Below, piece by piece: positions 34,563 to 43,439 of a stretch of DNA of 64,000 bases. This stretch comes from Acetobacter tropicalis (lineage in GTDB: Bacteria > Pseudomonadota > Alphaproteobacteria > Acetobacterales > Acetobacteraceae), in NCBI RefSeq assembly GCF_001580915.1, contig NZ_LHZQ01000218.1:1-64000 (forward strand), read 5' to 3'. Position 1 is the stretch's first letter. The number at the start of each line of letters is the position of its first letter. Position numbers and translations under genes: made by a program. The notes under the pieces were generated by a model, which worked only from the letters and a program-made list of their open reading frames with translations, ran no database searches and was not told where the DNA came from.

Positions 34563-36236
34563 ATGAAACAGAGCTATCGTGCCGGCGTAAAACTGGCCTC
34601 CCTTCTGGCCAGCGTTTCCGTGCTGGGGGCCGGTATGCTGGTTGCGCAGCCAGCCGCATGGGCTGAAGACGCCAAACCCGCCGCTGAAACTGCCAAGGCC
34701 AAGGATGGCGCGGCAGACTTTTTTACCAAACCGCAGAGCGTGACCTCCACCGGCTCCGTTACGGTGCATGGGGCGCATATTGACTATCAGGCTGTCTCCG
34801 GCACGCTGATAGTGCATCCCAAAGGCTGGGATGACGCCGTTCTGCCTGATGAGGACAAGGATAAAAAAACACCAGCAGCGGCTTCCATTTTTTATGTGGC
34901 CTATTTCAAGAAAGGTGTTCGCCCGGAAAATCGCCCCATTACATTCATTTATAATGGTGGGCCCGGCTCCTCCACCGTATGGCTACATATGGGTGCGTTT
35001 GGCCCCAAAAAGGTTGTTACGGCGGATGATGCACACACACCTGCCGCGCCCTATGCCATTGTGAACAACAATGACAGTCTGCTGGATGTATCTGACCTTG
35101 TGTTTATTGATGCGCCCGGCACCGGCTATGGCCGTCTGACCGGCACGGACAAGGAAAAAACGTTCTTTGGCACGGATGCAGATGCCCGTGCCTTTACGGA
35201 CTTCATTGCCCAGTTTCTTTCCCGCTATGGGCGCTACAATTCCCCCAAATATCTGTTTGGGGAAAGCTACGGCACCACCCGTTCCGCCATTGTTGCCAAC
35301 CAGTTGGCGGATGATAAAGGCATTGATCTGAACGGCGTTATCCTGCTCTCACAAATTCTGAACTACGATAACGATATTGATGCCGCGCAGATGAATCCCT
35401 CGGTGGATCAGCCTTATGTGCTGGCCCTGCCCAGCTATGCCGCCACGGCGTGGTATCACAAGCGTATTCCCAATCAGCCGAACGATCTGAAGGGCTTCTT
35501 GCAGGAAGTGGAGCATTTTGCGCTAACGGACTATACGGCCGCCCTGCAGGATGGAAACAGCATCACGCCAGAAAAACGGGATGCCATTGCCCAGAAACTG
35601 CATGACTATACCGGCCTGCCTGTGGACTACATCAAAAAGGCAGATCTGCGCGTAAACGGCGGAGAATTTGAAAAAACCCTTCTTGGGGATAAAGGGGTTG
35701 ATACAGGGCGTCTGGATAGCCGCTTCTCTGGCCCCACCATGGACCAGCTTTCCCAATATCCGTTTTATGATCCGCAATCTTCGGCCATGTCTTCCGCCTA
35801 TATTGCTGCGTTTAATGATTACGCGCGCAACACGCTGCATTACGGCAATAGCTCCGTGGTGGGTGATGGGTATCAGGAATACAAATTCTTCTCAGACGCC
35901 ATTACAAAGTGGGATTTCTCACACGCGCAGCCGAATACGGATTTCCCCATTCATGGGGCTGTAAATGTGCTGCCTGATCTGGCCTCGGCCATGAAGCATA
36001 ACACCAGCCTGAAAGTGATGCTCAACCAGGGCTATTATGATCTGGGAACCCCGTATTTCGAGGGGATTTATGAAATGCGGCATCTGCCGATTTCTCATGA
36101 TTTGAGCAAGAATATTCAGATTGTGCAGTATGAATCCGGGCACATGGTCTATGCGCATCAGGACTCTCTGGCCCAGTTGCATGATAACGTGGCTAAGTTC
36201 ATTACCGGCACCTACTCACCGCTTGCTGGTAAATAA
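34563..36236 (+). CDS. S10 family serine carboxypeptidase-like peptidase
   Basis: Protein of 557 residues with a signal peptide (SLLASVSVLGAGMLVAQPAAWA). It carries the S10 landmarks: YNGGPGSSTVW (oxyanion), DAPGTGYG, FGESYGT with the nucleophile at about residue 237, the Asp in QGYYDLGTP and the His in ESGHMVY. S10 enzymes remove C-terminal residues and are stable at acid pH, which suits a periplasmic or extracytoplasmic role in an acid-producing host. It is a single-gene unit with its own terminator. Confidence 0.88.
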   Translation: MKQSYRAGVKLASLLASVSVLGAGMLVAQPAAWAEDAKPAAETAKAKDGAADFFTKPQSVTSTGSVTVHGAHIDYQAVSGTLIVHPKGWDDAVLPDEDKDKKTPAAASIFYVAYFKKGVRPENRPITFIYNGGPGSSTVWLHMGAFGPKKVVTADDAHTPAAPYAIVNNNDSLLDVSDLVFIDAPGTGYGRLTGTDKEKTFFGTDADARAFTDFIAQFLSRYGRYNSPKYLFGESYGTTRSAIVANQLADDKGIDLNGVILLSQILNYDNDIDAAQMNPSVDQPYVLALPSYAATAWYHKRIPNQPNDLKGFLQEVEHFALTDYTAALQDGNSITPEKRDAIAQKLHDYTGLPVDYIKKADLRVNGGEFEKTLLGDKGVDTGRLDSRFSGPTMDQLSQYPFYDPQSSAMSSAYIAAFNDYARNTLHYGNSSVVGDGYQEYKFFSDAITKWDFSHAQPNTDFPIHGAVNVLPDLASAMKHNTSLKVMLNQGYYDLGTPYFEGIYEMRHLPISHDLSKNIQIVQYESGHMVYAHQDSLAQLHDNVAKFITGTYSPLAGK

Positions 36237-36260
36237 AATAGTCCGTTCAGCCTATTTTGA

Positions 36261-36293
36261 AAAAGCCCGTCAGATCAGTCTGGCGGGTTTTTT
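36261..36293 (+). terminator. Terminator of the S10 peptidase gene
   Basis: CCCGTCAGA pairs with TCTGGCGGG (one G-U), loop TCAG, followed by T6. It lies about 30 bp past the stop. Confidence 0.85.
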
Positions 36294-36477
36294 ATATGTG
36301 AAAGCAGTGGCTTGTCTTAACCAGTCGTCTCGCTGCGGCGTTTCCTATGATCTTTGCGGCTTTCAAGGTACGGTGTCAGCTTACGGCTGTGGCGTTCTAC
36401 CCTGCGTGCCTGACATCTGATGTGGTAAAGGAGAGAGCGCATGTCTCCAGAGATTGGGGCGTAGACGTCTCTTTCCG

Positions 36478-36753
36478 TTAAGGTAGCCTGCTTTGCGTGT
36501 GCTTCAGGATGGCCATGAGGACGCTGACGGCAAGCCCTGCCAATGCTCCCAAACCAAACCAGTATAGAAGACCTTTCTCAAAGTCCCGATACAGACACAG
36601 AAAAAGTGCGAGAACAGGCCAGCAGAACCGGAGAAGTTGATACGCTTTTCTCCGGCTCTGGGCGAGCGGAAAAAGCTTGCAGGTGCGGGGCTGGAGGCGT
36701 TCATGCGCCCAGAATGCGCAGGCCCACGCAACAAACACATATAGGCTGATCAT
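36478..36753 (-). CDS. DUF3325 family membrane protein
   Basis: Protein of 91 residues with three hydrophobic spans. It opens SLYVFVAWACAFWAHERLQP as in DUF3325. Its ATG overlaps the stop of the PepSY protein by 4 nt. In many proteobacteria DUF3325, a PepSY-TM protein and DUF3649 accompany a TonB-dependent ferric-siderophore receptor, exactly as here, which supports a role in iron uptake or reduction. Molecular function not known. Confidence 0.75.
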   Translation of the reverse strand: MISLYVFVAWACAFWAHERLQPRTCKLFPLAQSRRKAYQLLRFCWPVLALFLCLYRDFEKGLLYWFGLGALAGLAVSVLMAILKHTQSRLP

Positions 36754-38243
36754 GACGCGTGCCTGTGCAGTTTTCTGGCTATGATCAATGCTACCAGCCC
36801 CATGAGTATGATCAGCGCGTCCAGCGTGTAATAGCGTGTTGCATCATGCCGCCAGCCATGACTGTGGGTAAGAACGTCAACCACCGGCAGGCCGAGCGCC
36901 ACAAAGGCCAGCCCTGTAAGCTGCGTGCGCCAGCAGGAGGAGGCCGTGTTTTTGAACGCGCAGACAAGCCCATGAAGGGCAGAAAGCATCCAGAGTGCGA
37001 AGAATACCTGAATTTCCGCGTGCATGCGGTCTGGCATGTGGGCGGGCAAAAGGCGGTTGGCCCATAACAACCCTGCAATGGCTAACGGAAGACCAACCAG
37101 AACCCCTATGGTCAGGCCTTCCGCTGTTTGGAACAGGATCATCTGTCCGGATGTTTTGCGGCGCTTCATCAGGAACAGCACCAGCCCACTGCCCATAAGC
37201 ACGGTGCAGGCCATACCGGAGAGAAAATAAAGCCAGGACAGGAGAGGCGAGGAGAAACGGGCGTAATGCAGGCCGTGCAGGAGTTCTACCGTGCGGACAG
37301 CTGCCCCTTTCTGAATAAGGGAACTGATGAAATGTCCATCTGTACGGCTGAATGTTACCAGATCACGTGTCAGGAACAGACTGGCGTCATCATTGCGAAA
37401 AATACGGATCTGGTCTTTGGAAAATATGATCAGTTCGCACCGTTCGGCATGCATGATCTCTTGCGCACGGCTGATCAACGGCCCCAGTGGGGGCGGCATG
37501 GGGCCTGTGCGCGATGTGGGAGCCGGGGTGTTTCCTTTTGCCGGGGGTGTGGCTGGCGCAGGAACCGGAACAGCCGCCTGTTGCGCAGGCAGGAAGGGGT
37601 GCGGCGGAAGGATATCGCGCGCACGTATAACTGTGCCTGTGTAGGTGATCATGATCAGAAAAGGTAGAAATAGAACGCCGGTCACAAGGTGAGCATCCAG
37701 CCACGCACGGGGGCGTGCGCCAAAGGGACGAAACAGGATTAGATCCGGCCACATGGCCTTGATCTGAATGGCGATGCCAGAACCTACCGTAAGCAGAAGG
37801 CAGACGCCCAGCAGGGTGACAATGGTGCAGCCCAGTACCGGGCCATTGCGCAAGGCGTAGTGAAAATCAAAGAAAAACTGGCCGCCTGCTGTCTGGCGTG
37901 CCGGAAAACGGTGACCATCCACAGGGTCCAGCACCGGGCCAATAAATTCATGCCCATCATAATGTAGCACCCGGATAACCGGGTCCCGGCGGGAGGGGAG
38001 CGTTATAAAGGCAAACAGGTCTTTCTCCTGCTCCGTCACCATGGTTTCTGCTGCACGTTGCAGCGCCACGGCAGTGGGCGCAGGCGGTTTGTCCAGAGAG
38101 ACTTCCGGCTGCATCCACTGGGTTATTTCTTTGTCAAACACGCTGAGCGTGCCGGTGGCAAACACGCATGTCAGCACCAGCCCGGCCAGAAACCCGACCC
38201 AGCTGTGCAGCCATCCCATATGAACCCGAAATGTGTCACGCAT
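36750..38243 (-). CDS. PepSY-associated TM (iron-regulated) membrane protein
   Basis: Protein of 497 residues. It opens with HMGWLHSWVGFLAGLVLTCVF, the first span of PepSY_TM proteins; DYALRNGP-like FHYALRNG and conserved His in or near spans suggest heme or metal ligation. Several further spans follow (VTLLGVCLLLTVGSG, VTGVLFLPFLIMITYTGTV, WLYFLSGMACTVLMGSG). Family members are thought to be inner-membrane ferric-siderophore reductases. It is coupled to DUF3325 and placed head-to-tail with DUF3649. Confidence 0.82.
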   Translation of the reverse strand: MRDTFRVHMGWLHSWVGFLAGLVLTCVFATGTLSVFDKEITQWMQPEVSLDKPPAPTAVALQRAAETMVTEQEKDLFAFITLPSRRDPVIRVLHYDGHEFIGPVLDPVDGHRFPARQTAGGQFFFDFHYALRNGPVLGCTIVTLLGVCLLLTVGSGIAIQIKAMWPDLILFRPFGARPRAWLDAHLVTGVLFLPFLIMITYTGTVIRARDILPPHPFLPAQQAAVPVPAPATPPAKGNTPAPTSRTGPMPPPLGPLISRAQEIMHAERCELIIFSKDQIRIFRNDDASLFLTRDLVTFSRTDGHFISSLIQKGAAVRTVELLHGLHYARFSSPLLSWLYFLSGMACTVLMGSGLVLFLMKRRKTSGQMILFQTAEGLTIGVLVGLPLAIAGLLWANRLLPAHMPDRMHAEIQVFFALWMLSALHGLVCAFKNTASSCWRTQLTGLAFVALGLPVVDVLTHSHGWRHDATRYYTLDALIILMGLVALIIARKLHRHAS

Positions 38244-38258
38244 GAAGAACGGTGTCTT

Positions 38259-38591
38259 TCATGGCATGATGAGGTTACACGCAGCGATCAGGCCGCACAG
38301 CGCCAACAAAATCCACAGCCCCCACCCATGGGTGCGTGCGCCATACCCCAGCAGCAGCAAAAGCGGCAACGCTGCCGTGGCAACCGCTTCTGCCACTGTA
38401 ATGGCCACCCTGTTTTCCACACCGTCGCGCAGCACCGTATGCATGACAATAAAATGAGCGCTCAGATAGGCGAGCACGGCAGCAGTGGCCAACTGCGCCA
38501 TGCGTTTGTAAACGGCATGGCGTTTTTCAATCCGCCTCCGCGCAGCAGGCGCTGCGGGGCGGGAAACGGGCTTTCTGACGGCGTCTGGCAT
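38259..38591 (-). CDS. DUF3649 family membrane protein
   Basis: About 110 residues with three spans. After a Pro/Arg-rich cytoplasmic start it reads AQLATAAVLAYLSAHFIVMHT and ends WGLWILLALCGLIAACNLI. It lies 15 bp upstream of the PepSY gene in the same direction, so it probably leads the three-gene minus-strand operon. The Met at 38591 precedes the conserved part; the frame is open to 38675. Confidence 0.65.
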   Translation of the reverse strand: MPDAVRKPVSRPAAPAARRRIEKRHAVYKRMAQLATAAVLAYLSAHFIVMHTVLRDGVENRVAITVAEAVATAALPLLLLLGYGARTHGWGLWILLALCGLIAACNLIMP

Positions 38592-38658
38592 GGGGGTGTG
38601 GTACAGCGTTTGAAAGGAGGAGGACAGGGTTTGTGGAGTGTATGACAATAAATCAATT

Positions 38659-38686
38659 TTGCGAATAGCTATCAATTGCGTATGAG
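38659..38686 (+). promoter_or_regulatory. Candidate promoter/operator of the TonB receptor gene
   Basis: TTGCGA, a 16-bp spacer and TATGAG lie 35 bp before the receptor ATG. The spacer contains the palindrome ATAGCTAT (38665-38672), flanked by CAATT and AATTG, a place where an iron regulator could bind. It does not closely match the classical Fur box. Confidence 0.4.
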
Positions 38687-38720
38687 GGGGTCAATCAAGA
38701 TGCTCTTTGTGAAGGTTTGA

Positions 38721-41039
38721 ATGATCATGACGCGATGCCTGTTCTCCCTTGGCCGGTATAGGCGTCACCTCCTGTTGGCGACTGCTATCATTGTAACAGG
38801 TGCGGGAACTGCCCGCGCGGGCGCGGCGGAAACGCCAGCGTCCAAGGGCAAAGCAATCCCTGCTGTAGCGCAGACACCTTCCCATGCGGGCAATTCGCAG
38901 CCCGCAGGATCGGACATAGCTCCTCCGCCCGCGCCCGCAGGTGCCCCGCAGGGAGAGAGCGGTGTATCATCCTCCGCCAGTGCGGACGAGCAGATTGTGG
39001 TCAAGGCCAAGCGCCGGAACCAGATGGAAGTTATCAGCGGCGGTCAGTTGGGGGCTCTGGGCACCAAGAAGGGGCTGGATGTGCCCTTCAATATCCGCAG
39101 TTATACGTCCAGCCTTATTCTCAACCAGCAATCGCAGACACTGGGGCAGGTGCTGGAGAATGATCCGTCCGTGCGCACCACTTACGGCTACGGCAATTTC
39201 TCTGAAATGTTCATTATACGCGGCTTTCCTGTGTATGGTGATGATATTGCAATCAATGGTCTGTATGGCATCACGCCGCGTCAGCTTGTTTCTCCGCAAC
39301 TGTATGATCAGGTGCAGGTGCTCAACGGAGCCAGTGCGTTTCTGAACGGGGCAGCCCCCGGCGGCACTGGCATTGGTGGCAACATTAACCTCATGTTCAA
39401 ACATGCGGAAAATACGCCCATTACTCGCATAACGGGAGATTATACCAGCAAGGCCACGGGGGGCGGCAGTTTGGATGTGGGGCGGCGTTTTGGGCAGGAT
39501 AAAGCCTATGGGCTGCGCCTGAACGTGGCCGGGCTTTCCGGCCAGACATCCATTGATCATGAACGCAGACACAGCGCCGCAGTGGGCGCAGATTTTGACT
39601 GGCATGATGATCGCACCCGTATTTCCGTGGATATGAATTACCAGAATCAGGGCGTGGACTGGGGGCGGCCCGGTGTGTTTCTGGGCAGTGGCGTAACCCA
39701 TGTGCCCCGCGCGCCGTCTCCCGCCCATAATTATGGGCAGGCCTGGACATATAACGAACTCAATTACATTTTCGGCATGCTGAACGTAGAGCATGATTTT
39801 TCAAAACATCTTACAGCCTATGCTGCTTTTGGCGGCATGGGAGGGAACGAAAAGGGGGACTATTCTTCCCTCACTCTTTCTGATGGTCGGACCGGCGCAG
39901 GCACCAGCGGCAGCATGTATGTGCCCGTTGTGCAGACCAATGAGAGTACGCGCGCCGGGGTGCGGGCCCATTTCACTACAGGGCCGGTCAAGCATGAAAT
40001 GAATGCCGGTGGGTCTGGCTTGTGGGAGGAGTTTGACACTGCTTATGCCATGGCGTGGGGCTCCTCCGTGGCGACCAATCTGTATCATCCCAATTATGCG
40101 GCGCCACTGGTGCAGAATCTGGTGGGTGGGGACATCAATAATCCCAAACGCAACAGCCAGACACGCCTCTACAGCCTGTATTTTTCAGACACCATGTCCT
40201 TTTGGCATGATCGCATCGCGCTTACGGCGGGCTTCCGGTATCAGAACATGTTGATCAACGGCTACGCCTATAATGGCGGTGGGCTGACCGCCCATTATGA
40301 TCGTGGTGCCATTACGCCTGTTGTCGGCCTGGTGATTCATCCAACACGCCGCACCTCCCTTTATTTCAACCGCATAGAAGGGTTGGCGCAGGGGCCACGA
40401 GCCACCGGCGCGAATGTTGTCAATCTGGGGCAGATTTTCCCGCCTTACAAAAGCGTGCAGTATGAAGTGGGGGCTAAATACGATATTGGACGTTTCACGA
40501 CCACACTGGCTTTTTATCAAACCTCCCAGCCCAATTCCTACACGGAACCGTATGGGAATGAGGGGGCGTTGATTTTCCGTGCAGACGGCCTGCAACGCAA
40601 CCGTGGGGTGGAGTTGAATATTAACGGGCAGATACTGCCCGGCCTGCGGTTTAACGGTGGTGCAACGCTGATTGATGCACAGTTGCGGCGTACGGCAGGG
40701 GGAGAAAATAATGGCCATAGCGCCATTGGTGTGCCGAATTATACCATTAACGGTAATCTGGAATATGATCTGCCTTTCCTGAAAGGGGGCACTGTGGTCG
40801 GGCGGGTGGTCAATACCGGCAAACAGTGGGTCAATACCGCCAATACGCTGCATCTGCCTGTCTGGACACGGTTTGATCTGGGCGTGCGTTATACGTTTGC
40901 GGTGCAACATAAACCGCTTACCTTGCGTTTTGGCGTGGATAACATTGCAAACACCCGTTACTGGTCATCCGCGTTCAATGGCTATCTATTGCAGGGCCTG
41001 CCAAGAACATTCAAATTCTCCTTCACGGCAGATTTGTAA
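38721..41039 (+). CDS. TonB-dependent siderophore receptor
   Basis: Protein of 772 residues. Signal peptide (about 1-34), a Pro/Ser-rich spacer, a TonB-box-like EQIVVKAKRR (about residue 92), the plug domain (LGQVLENDPSVRTTYGYGNFSEMFIIRGFPV, NGAAPGGTGIGGNINLMFK) and a beta-barrel ending with aromatic-rich strands and F-S-F-T-A-D-L. It belongs to the ferrichrome/pyoverdine-type receptors. GAAGG lies five bases before the ATG. The divergent PepSY, DUF3649 and DUF3325 genes complete the usual iron-uptake locus; the siderophore ligand is unknown. Confidence 0.92.
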   Translation: MIMTRCLFSLGRYRRHLLLATAIIVTGAGTARAGAAETPASKGKAIPAVAQTPSHAGNSQPAGSDIAPPPAPAGAPQGESGVSSSASADEQIVVKAKRRNQMEVISGGQLGALGTKKGLDVPFNIRSYTSSLILNQQSQTLGQVLENDPSVRTTYGYGNFSEMFIIRGFPVYGDDIAINGLYGITPRQLVSPQLYDQVQVLNGASAFLNGAAPGGTGIGGNINLMFKHAENTPITRITGDYTSKATGGGSLDVGRRFGQDKAYGLRLNVAGLSGQTSIDHERRHSAAVGADFDWHDDRTRISVDMNYQNQGVDWGRPGVFLGSGVTHVPRAPSPAHNYGQAWTYNELNYIFGMLNVEHDFSKHLTAYAAFGGMGGNEKGDYSSLTLSDGRTGAGTSGSMYVPVVQTNESTRAGVRAHFTTGPVKHEMNAGGSGLWEEFDTAYAMAWGSSVATNLYHPNYAAPLVQNLVGGDINNPKRNSQTRLYSLYFSDTMSFWHDRIALTAGFRYQNMLINGYAYNGGGLTAHYDRGAITPVVGLVIHPTRRTSLYFNRIEGLAQGPRATGANVVNLGQIFPPYKSVQYEVGAKYDIGRFTTTLAFYQTSQPNSYTEPYGNEGALIFRADGLQRNRGVELNINGQILPGLRFNGGATLIDAQLRRTAGGENNGHSAIGVPNYTINGNLEYDLPFLKGGTVVGRVVNTGKQWVNTANTLHLPVWTRFDLGVRYTFAVQHKPLTLRFGVDNIANTRYWSSAFNGYLLQGLPRTFKFSFTADL

Positions 41040-41246
41040 AAAACGGGAAGACAGTATCAGGCGCATACGTTACGGGCGGCTGTTCAGCCTTTCTTTTTGA
41101 CAGTCGCCCCCCGGCCCCTGCCGTGTTGCTCCAGGGAGGTGTCTCCCCACCGTGCGAGCAATTTCAACAATAAGCTTGAGCCCGCGCGTGGTCAGTCTTA
41201 GGACAGAACCAGATTGGGAGATGTCTGTTACAGACACTTCTGTTTT

Positions 41247-41275
41247 TGAAACCACCCTTCGGGGTGGTTTTTCTG
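41247..41275 (+). terminator. Terminator with UUCG tetraloop
   Basis: AAACCACCC/GGGTGGTTT stem with a TTCG tetraloop followed by T-rich sequence. It lies 15 bp before the start of the phage-like operon and closes transcription from the receptor side. Confidence 0.8.
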
Positions 41276-41291
41276 TTTCTGGATAGACATC

Positions 41292-41684
41292 ATGCAAGAT
41301 AATCGATGCGCAACGGCGGAGGAAGTCGCTGTTCTGCGTGAACGTGTGGCGCGGGTGGAAGGCGGCCATGATCATCTGCGCGATGGTCTGGACATCCTTT
41401 CACGCCAGTTTTCTGAATTGCGGCGGGATCTGACACAGGCTGTAGATGATAATGCGGCCTGCACGCGGCAGGAGATTATGAGCCGTGTTGATGCCATGAG
41501 CCGCAATACACACCGGCGCGATGCGGAAGTTTCTGATCGGCTTGCCCGCATAGAAGGCGGAATCCGTCTGGCAAACTGGATTACTGTAACGGTGATTGCA
41601 GGCGCAACCACATTGCTGAGTTGGGCGCAGATGGGGGATGCCCTGTGGCGTTTCTGGACGCATTTTCTGGCAGGTGGTGCATGA
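41292..41684 (+). CDS. Coiled-coil protein with C-terminal membrane anchor
   Basis: Protein of 130 residues. Heptad-like helices (EEVAVLRERVARVEGGHDHLRDGLDIL, SRQFSELRRDLTQAVDD) lead into one C-terminal span (WITVTVIAGATTLLSWA). Such proteins are common as the first gene of lysis modules in prophages of alphaproteobacteria. Its stop overlaps the hydrolase start (ATGA), so the two are translated together. Exact role unknown; it might hold or localise the hydrolase or act as a pinholin-like factor. Confidence 0.65.
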   Translation: MQDNRCATAEEVAVLRERVARVEGGHDHLRDGLDILSRQFSELRRDLTQAVDDNAACTRQEIMSRVDAMSRNTHRRDAEVSDRLARIEGGIRLANWITVTVIAGATTLLSWAQMGDALWRFWTHFLAGGA

Positions 41685-42097
41685 GGACGCCTGTGAATAT
41701 TGCCGCCCGTACGGCATGGGGGGAAGCCAGAGGCGAGGGCGCGCAGGGTATGCAGGCCGTACTGAACGTGGTGCATAATCGCGTGGCCAAGCCGGGATGG
41801 TGGGGGCGGGATGTAATCTCTGTCTGCCGTGCGCCATCCCAGTTTTCCTGCTGGAGAACACAGGACCCAAACCGGACAAAACTTCTGACCGTAACTGCAG
41901 AAAATCCACAGTTTCATGAAGCCCTGTTACTGGCGTTTCAGATGGAGCTGGGGCAACTGCCGGACCTGACAGATGGCGCGGATCATTACTTTGATTGCCG
42001 TACACCACCGCCCTTCTGGGCGCGTGGCAGGTTTTACAGAAAAACAATTGGTCATCACGCGTTTTATCGGGTGGGCCTTAAGGGGGATGGATCATGA
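41681..42097 (+). CDS. Cell wall hydrolase, SleB-like (Hydrolase_2)
   Basis: Protein of 138 residues without a signal peptide. The core reads AARTAWGEARGEGAQGMQAVLNVVHNRV, with the catalytic Glu in W-G-E-A-R/G-E, then SVCRAPSQFSCW, typical of the SleB/CwlJ family of lytic transglycosylase-like enzymes. Lacking an export signal, it would need the holin-like protein downstream to reach peptidoglycan, as phage endolysins do. It overlaps both neighbours by 4 nt. Confidence 0.8.
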   Translation: MRTPVNIAARTAWGEARGEGAQGMQAVLNVVHNRVAKPGWWGRDVISVCRAPSQFSCWRTQDPNRTKLLTVTAENPQFHEALLLAFQMELGQLPDLTDGADHYFDCRTPPPFWARGRFYRKTIGHHAFYRVGLKGDGS

Positions 42098-42390
42098 AGC
42101 AGGCTCTTGTCACCGGAGGGAAGATCAGCGGTATTGTTGCGCTTGTTCCCCTTCTGGTTTCTGAAGTTCCCGGACCGTGGGATACAGTTTTATGCACAAT
42201 CGTGATTATCTGCGGGGCCATTGCCACGGCGGTACCCGCGCCGCAGACCGGGTCTGGCTGGATGATGGCCTATAAACTGGTTTCTGTTATCGGCCTGAAT
42301 TTTGGGTGGGCCGCCAACCATCTTGCGGCGGGGCAGCATACGGTGCCGCAGCCGCAGGCACCTGATACGTCAGGCAAAGCCAGACAGTAG
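42094..42390 (+). CDS. Holin-like membrane protein
   Basis: Protein of 98 residues with two to three spans: SGIVALVPLLVSEV, TVLCTIVIICGAIATAV and a third around AYKLVSVIGLNFGWAAN, with a short polar tail. Size, topology and direct coupling (ATGA) to a signal-less hydrolase indicate a holin. No family name can be assigned with certainty. Confidence 0.6.
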   Translation: MKQALVTGGKISGIVALVPLLVSEVPGPWDTVLCTIVIICGAIATAVPAPQTGSGWMMAYKLVSVIGLNFGWAANHLAAGQHTVPQPQAPDTSGKARQ

Positions 42391-42455
42391 TTTTCCTTTT
42401 TCAGATGCACAATAACAGGCCGCCTCAGGGCGGCTTTTTTTATGGAGCAAGATGT

Positions 42456-43022
42456 ATGAAGCAGATTTCACGCCGCGGGGTGATACGGTCAGGTGGTCTG
42501 GCCTGCCTGGGGAGTGTGCTGACAGCCTGCACGGTGACCACCAAAGGGGCTGTAACATCCTTGACTTTGGATGTGGGCAAAGTGGAGGCCTATGCGCAGG
42601 CTGGATATAATTTTGCACAGATGGTTCTGGCTGTGCCCAATGTGGCGCAGGCGCTGGGCGCACCCGCCGTTGCAGTTGTAGAAGTGTGTGCGAAAAATGT
42701 TCTGGCTGCTCTGGATGTTCTAAAAAAAGAGGCGCATGGAAGCCTGACTGTTTCTTACAATTCGGCCTCTGTCAAACAGGCATTTCAGTCCATTCTGGCT
42801 GATTTTCAAACCGTCATTACGGCTGCTACAACGCTGTTGCACGCACAGGTGAAGGGACACCCCTCCCCCACGGTTCAGAGCAGACTTGCCCTTGGCGTGA
42901 CTGCGGCGGAAACCATTGTGTCTCTCATGCAGGCCATGGTGAGCATGAGCAGTCGGGCAGAGGAAAGAGTGCCGCGTATGAGTGAGAGCGCAGCCCTTGC
43001 TGTGCTCGGAGTGCGCCTGTGA
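42456..43022 (+). CDS. Tat-type lipoprotein of the lysis-like operon
   Basis: 188 residues. The start SRRGVIRSGGLACLGSVLTAC combines a twin-arginine-like pair with a lipobox, so it should be lipidated at about Cys25. The rest is helical and Ala/Val-rich without recognised domain. GGAG lies nine bases before the ATG at 42456. In a lysis cassette it could act at the outer membrane like an o-spanin, but it is much longer than typical ones. Confidence 0.6.
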   Translation: MKQISRRGVIRSGGLACLGSVLTACTVTTKGAVTSLTLDVGKVEAYAQAGYNFAQMVLAVPNVAQALGAPAVAVVEVCAKNVLAALDVLKKEAHGSLTVSYNSASVKQAFQSILADFQTVITAATTLLHAQVKGHPSPTVQSRLALGVTAAETIVSLMQAMVSMSSRAEERVPRMSESAALAVLGVRL

Positions 43023-43033
43023 TGGGGCTGCAT

Positions 43034-43132
43034 GCTTTGCTATGTACTTTGGCAGGTATTGGGTGGCCAGACCATGCTGGTTGTTCTGTTTGTCTTGTGT
43101 CGGCGTCAGCAGCAATGGCCGGATGCCTGATG
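43034..43132 (+). CDS. Possible short single-span peptide
   Basis: A 32-codon frame, beginning MLCYVLWQVLGGQTMLVVLF and ending in basic/Gln-rich CRRQQQWPDA, fits a tiny single-span protein. A competing frame starts at 43022, overlapping the lipoprotein stop. Neither has a strong ribosome site. It is offered as a candidate only because the rest of the operon is very tightly packed. Confidence 0.25.
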
Positions 43133-43200
43133 TGATTGCAGGGGCGGGAACAACAGGTGCAGGCAAACGTTGTGTCATGATAGCAACAAGGAATGAGACA

Positions 43201-43323
43201 ATGGAAAAACTCTCTGAAGATTTTCAGAAACGGCAGAAACCAGCCGCGCGGGTTATTGTGTCCGTGAGCGTGGCGCTGGCCGTGTTCTTCATGATGGTGG
43301 CCAAGGCACTACGGAATAAATAA
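43201..43323 (+). CDS. Small C-terminally anchored membrane protein
   Basis: A 40-residue protein: a charged N-terminal half (EKLSEDFQKRQKPAAR) and one span (VIVSVSVALAVFFMMVAKAL) with a basic end. AAGGA lies eight bases upstream of the ATG. It is the last gene of the lysis-like cluster; the family is not recognised. Confidence 0.5.
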   Translation: MEKLSEDFQKRQKPAARVIVSVSVALAVFFMMVAKALRNK

Positions 43324-43380
43324 GGCCCTTGAAAGTGTGACCATGCTTTCCTTGTCCGGAGAGTATTTTTGCTTTTTAAA

Positions 43381-43431
43381 CTACGTTTTTATCAGAGAAA
43401 CGTAGCCGGACAGGCAGGTGTGCTGCCTGTC
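43381..43431 (+). other. Two tandem RNA hairpins upstream of the terminator
   Basis: Hairpin 1: CTACGTTT (43381-43388) with AAACGTAG (43398-43405). Hairpin 2: GACAGGCAG (43409-43417) with CTGCCTGTC (43423-43431), both perfect. Together with the terminator stem that follows, they make a 100-nt structured leader before the cysteine peptidase gene. Confidence 0.6.
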
Positions 43432-43439
43432 TGATTCTG

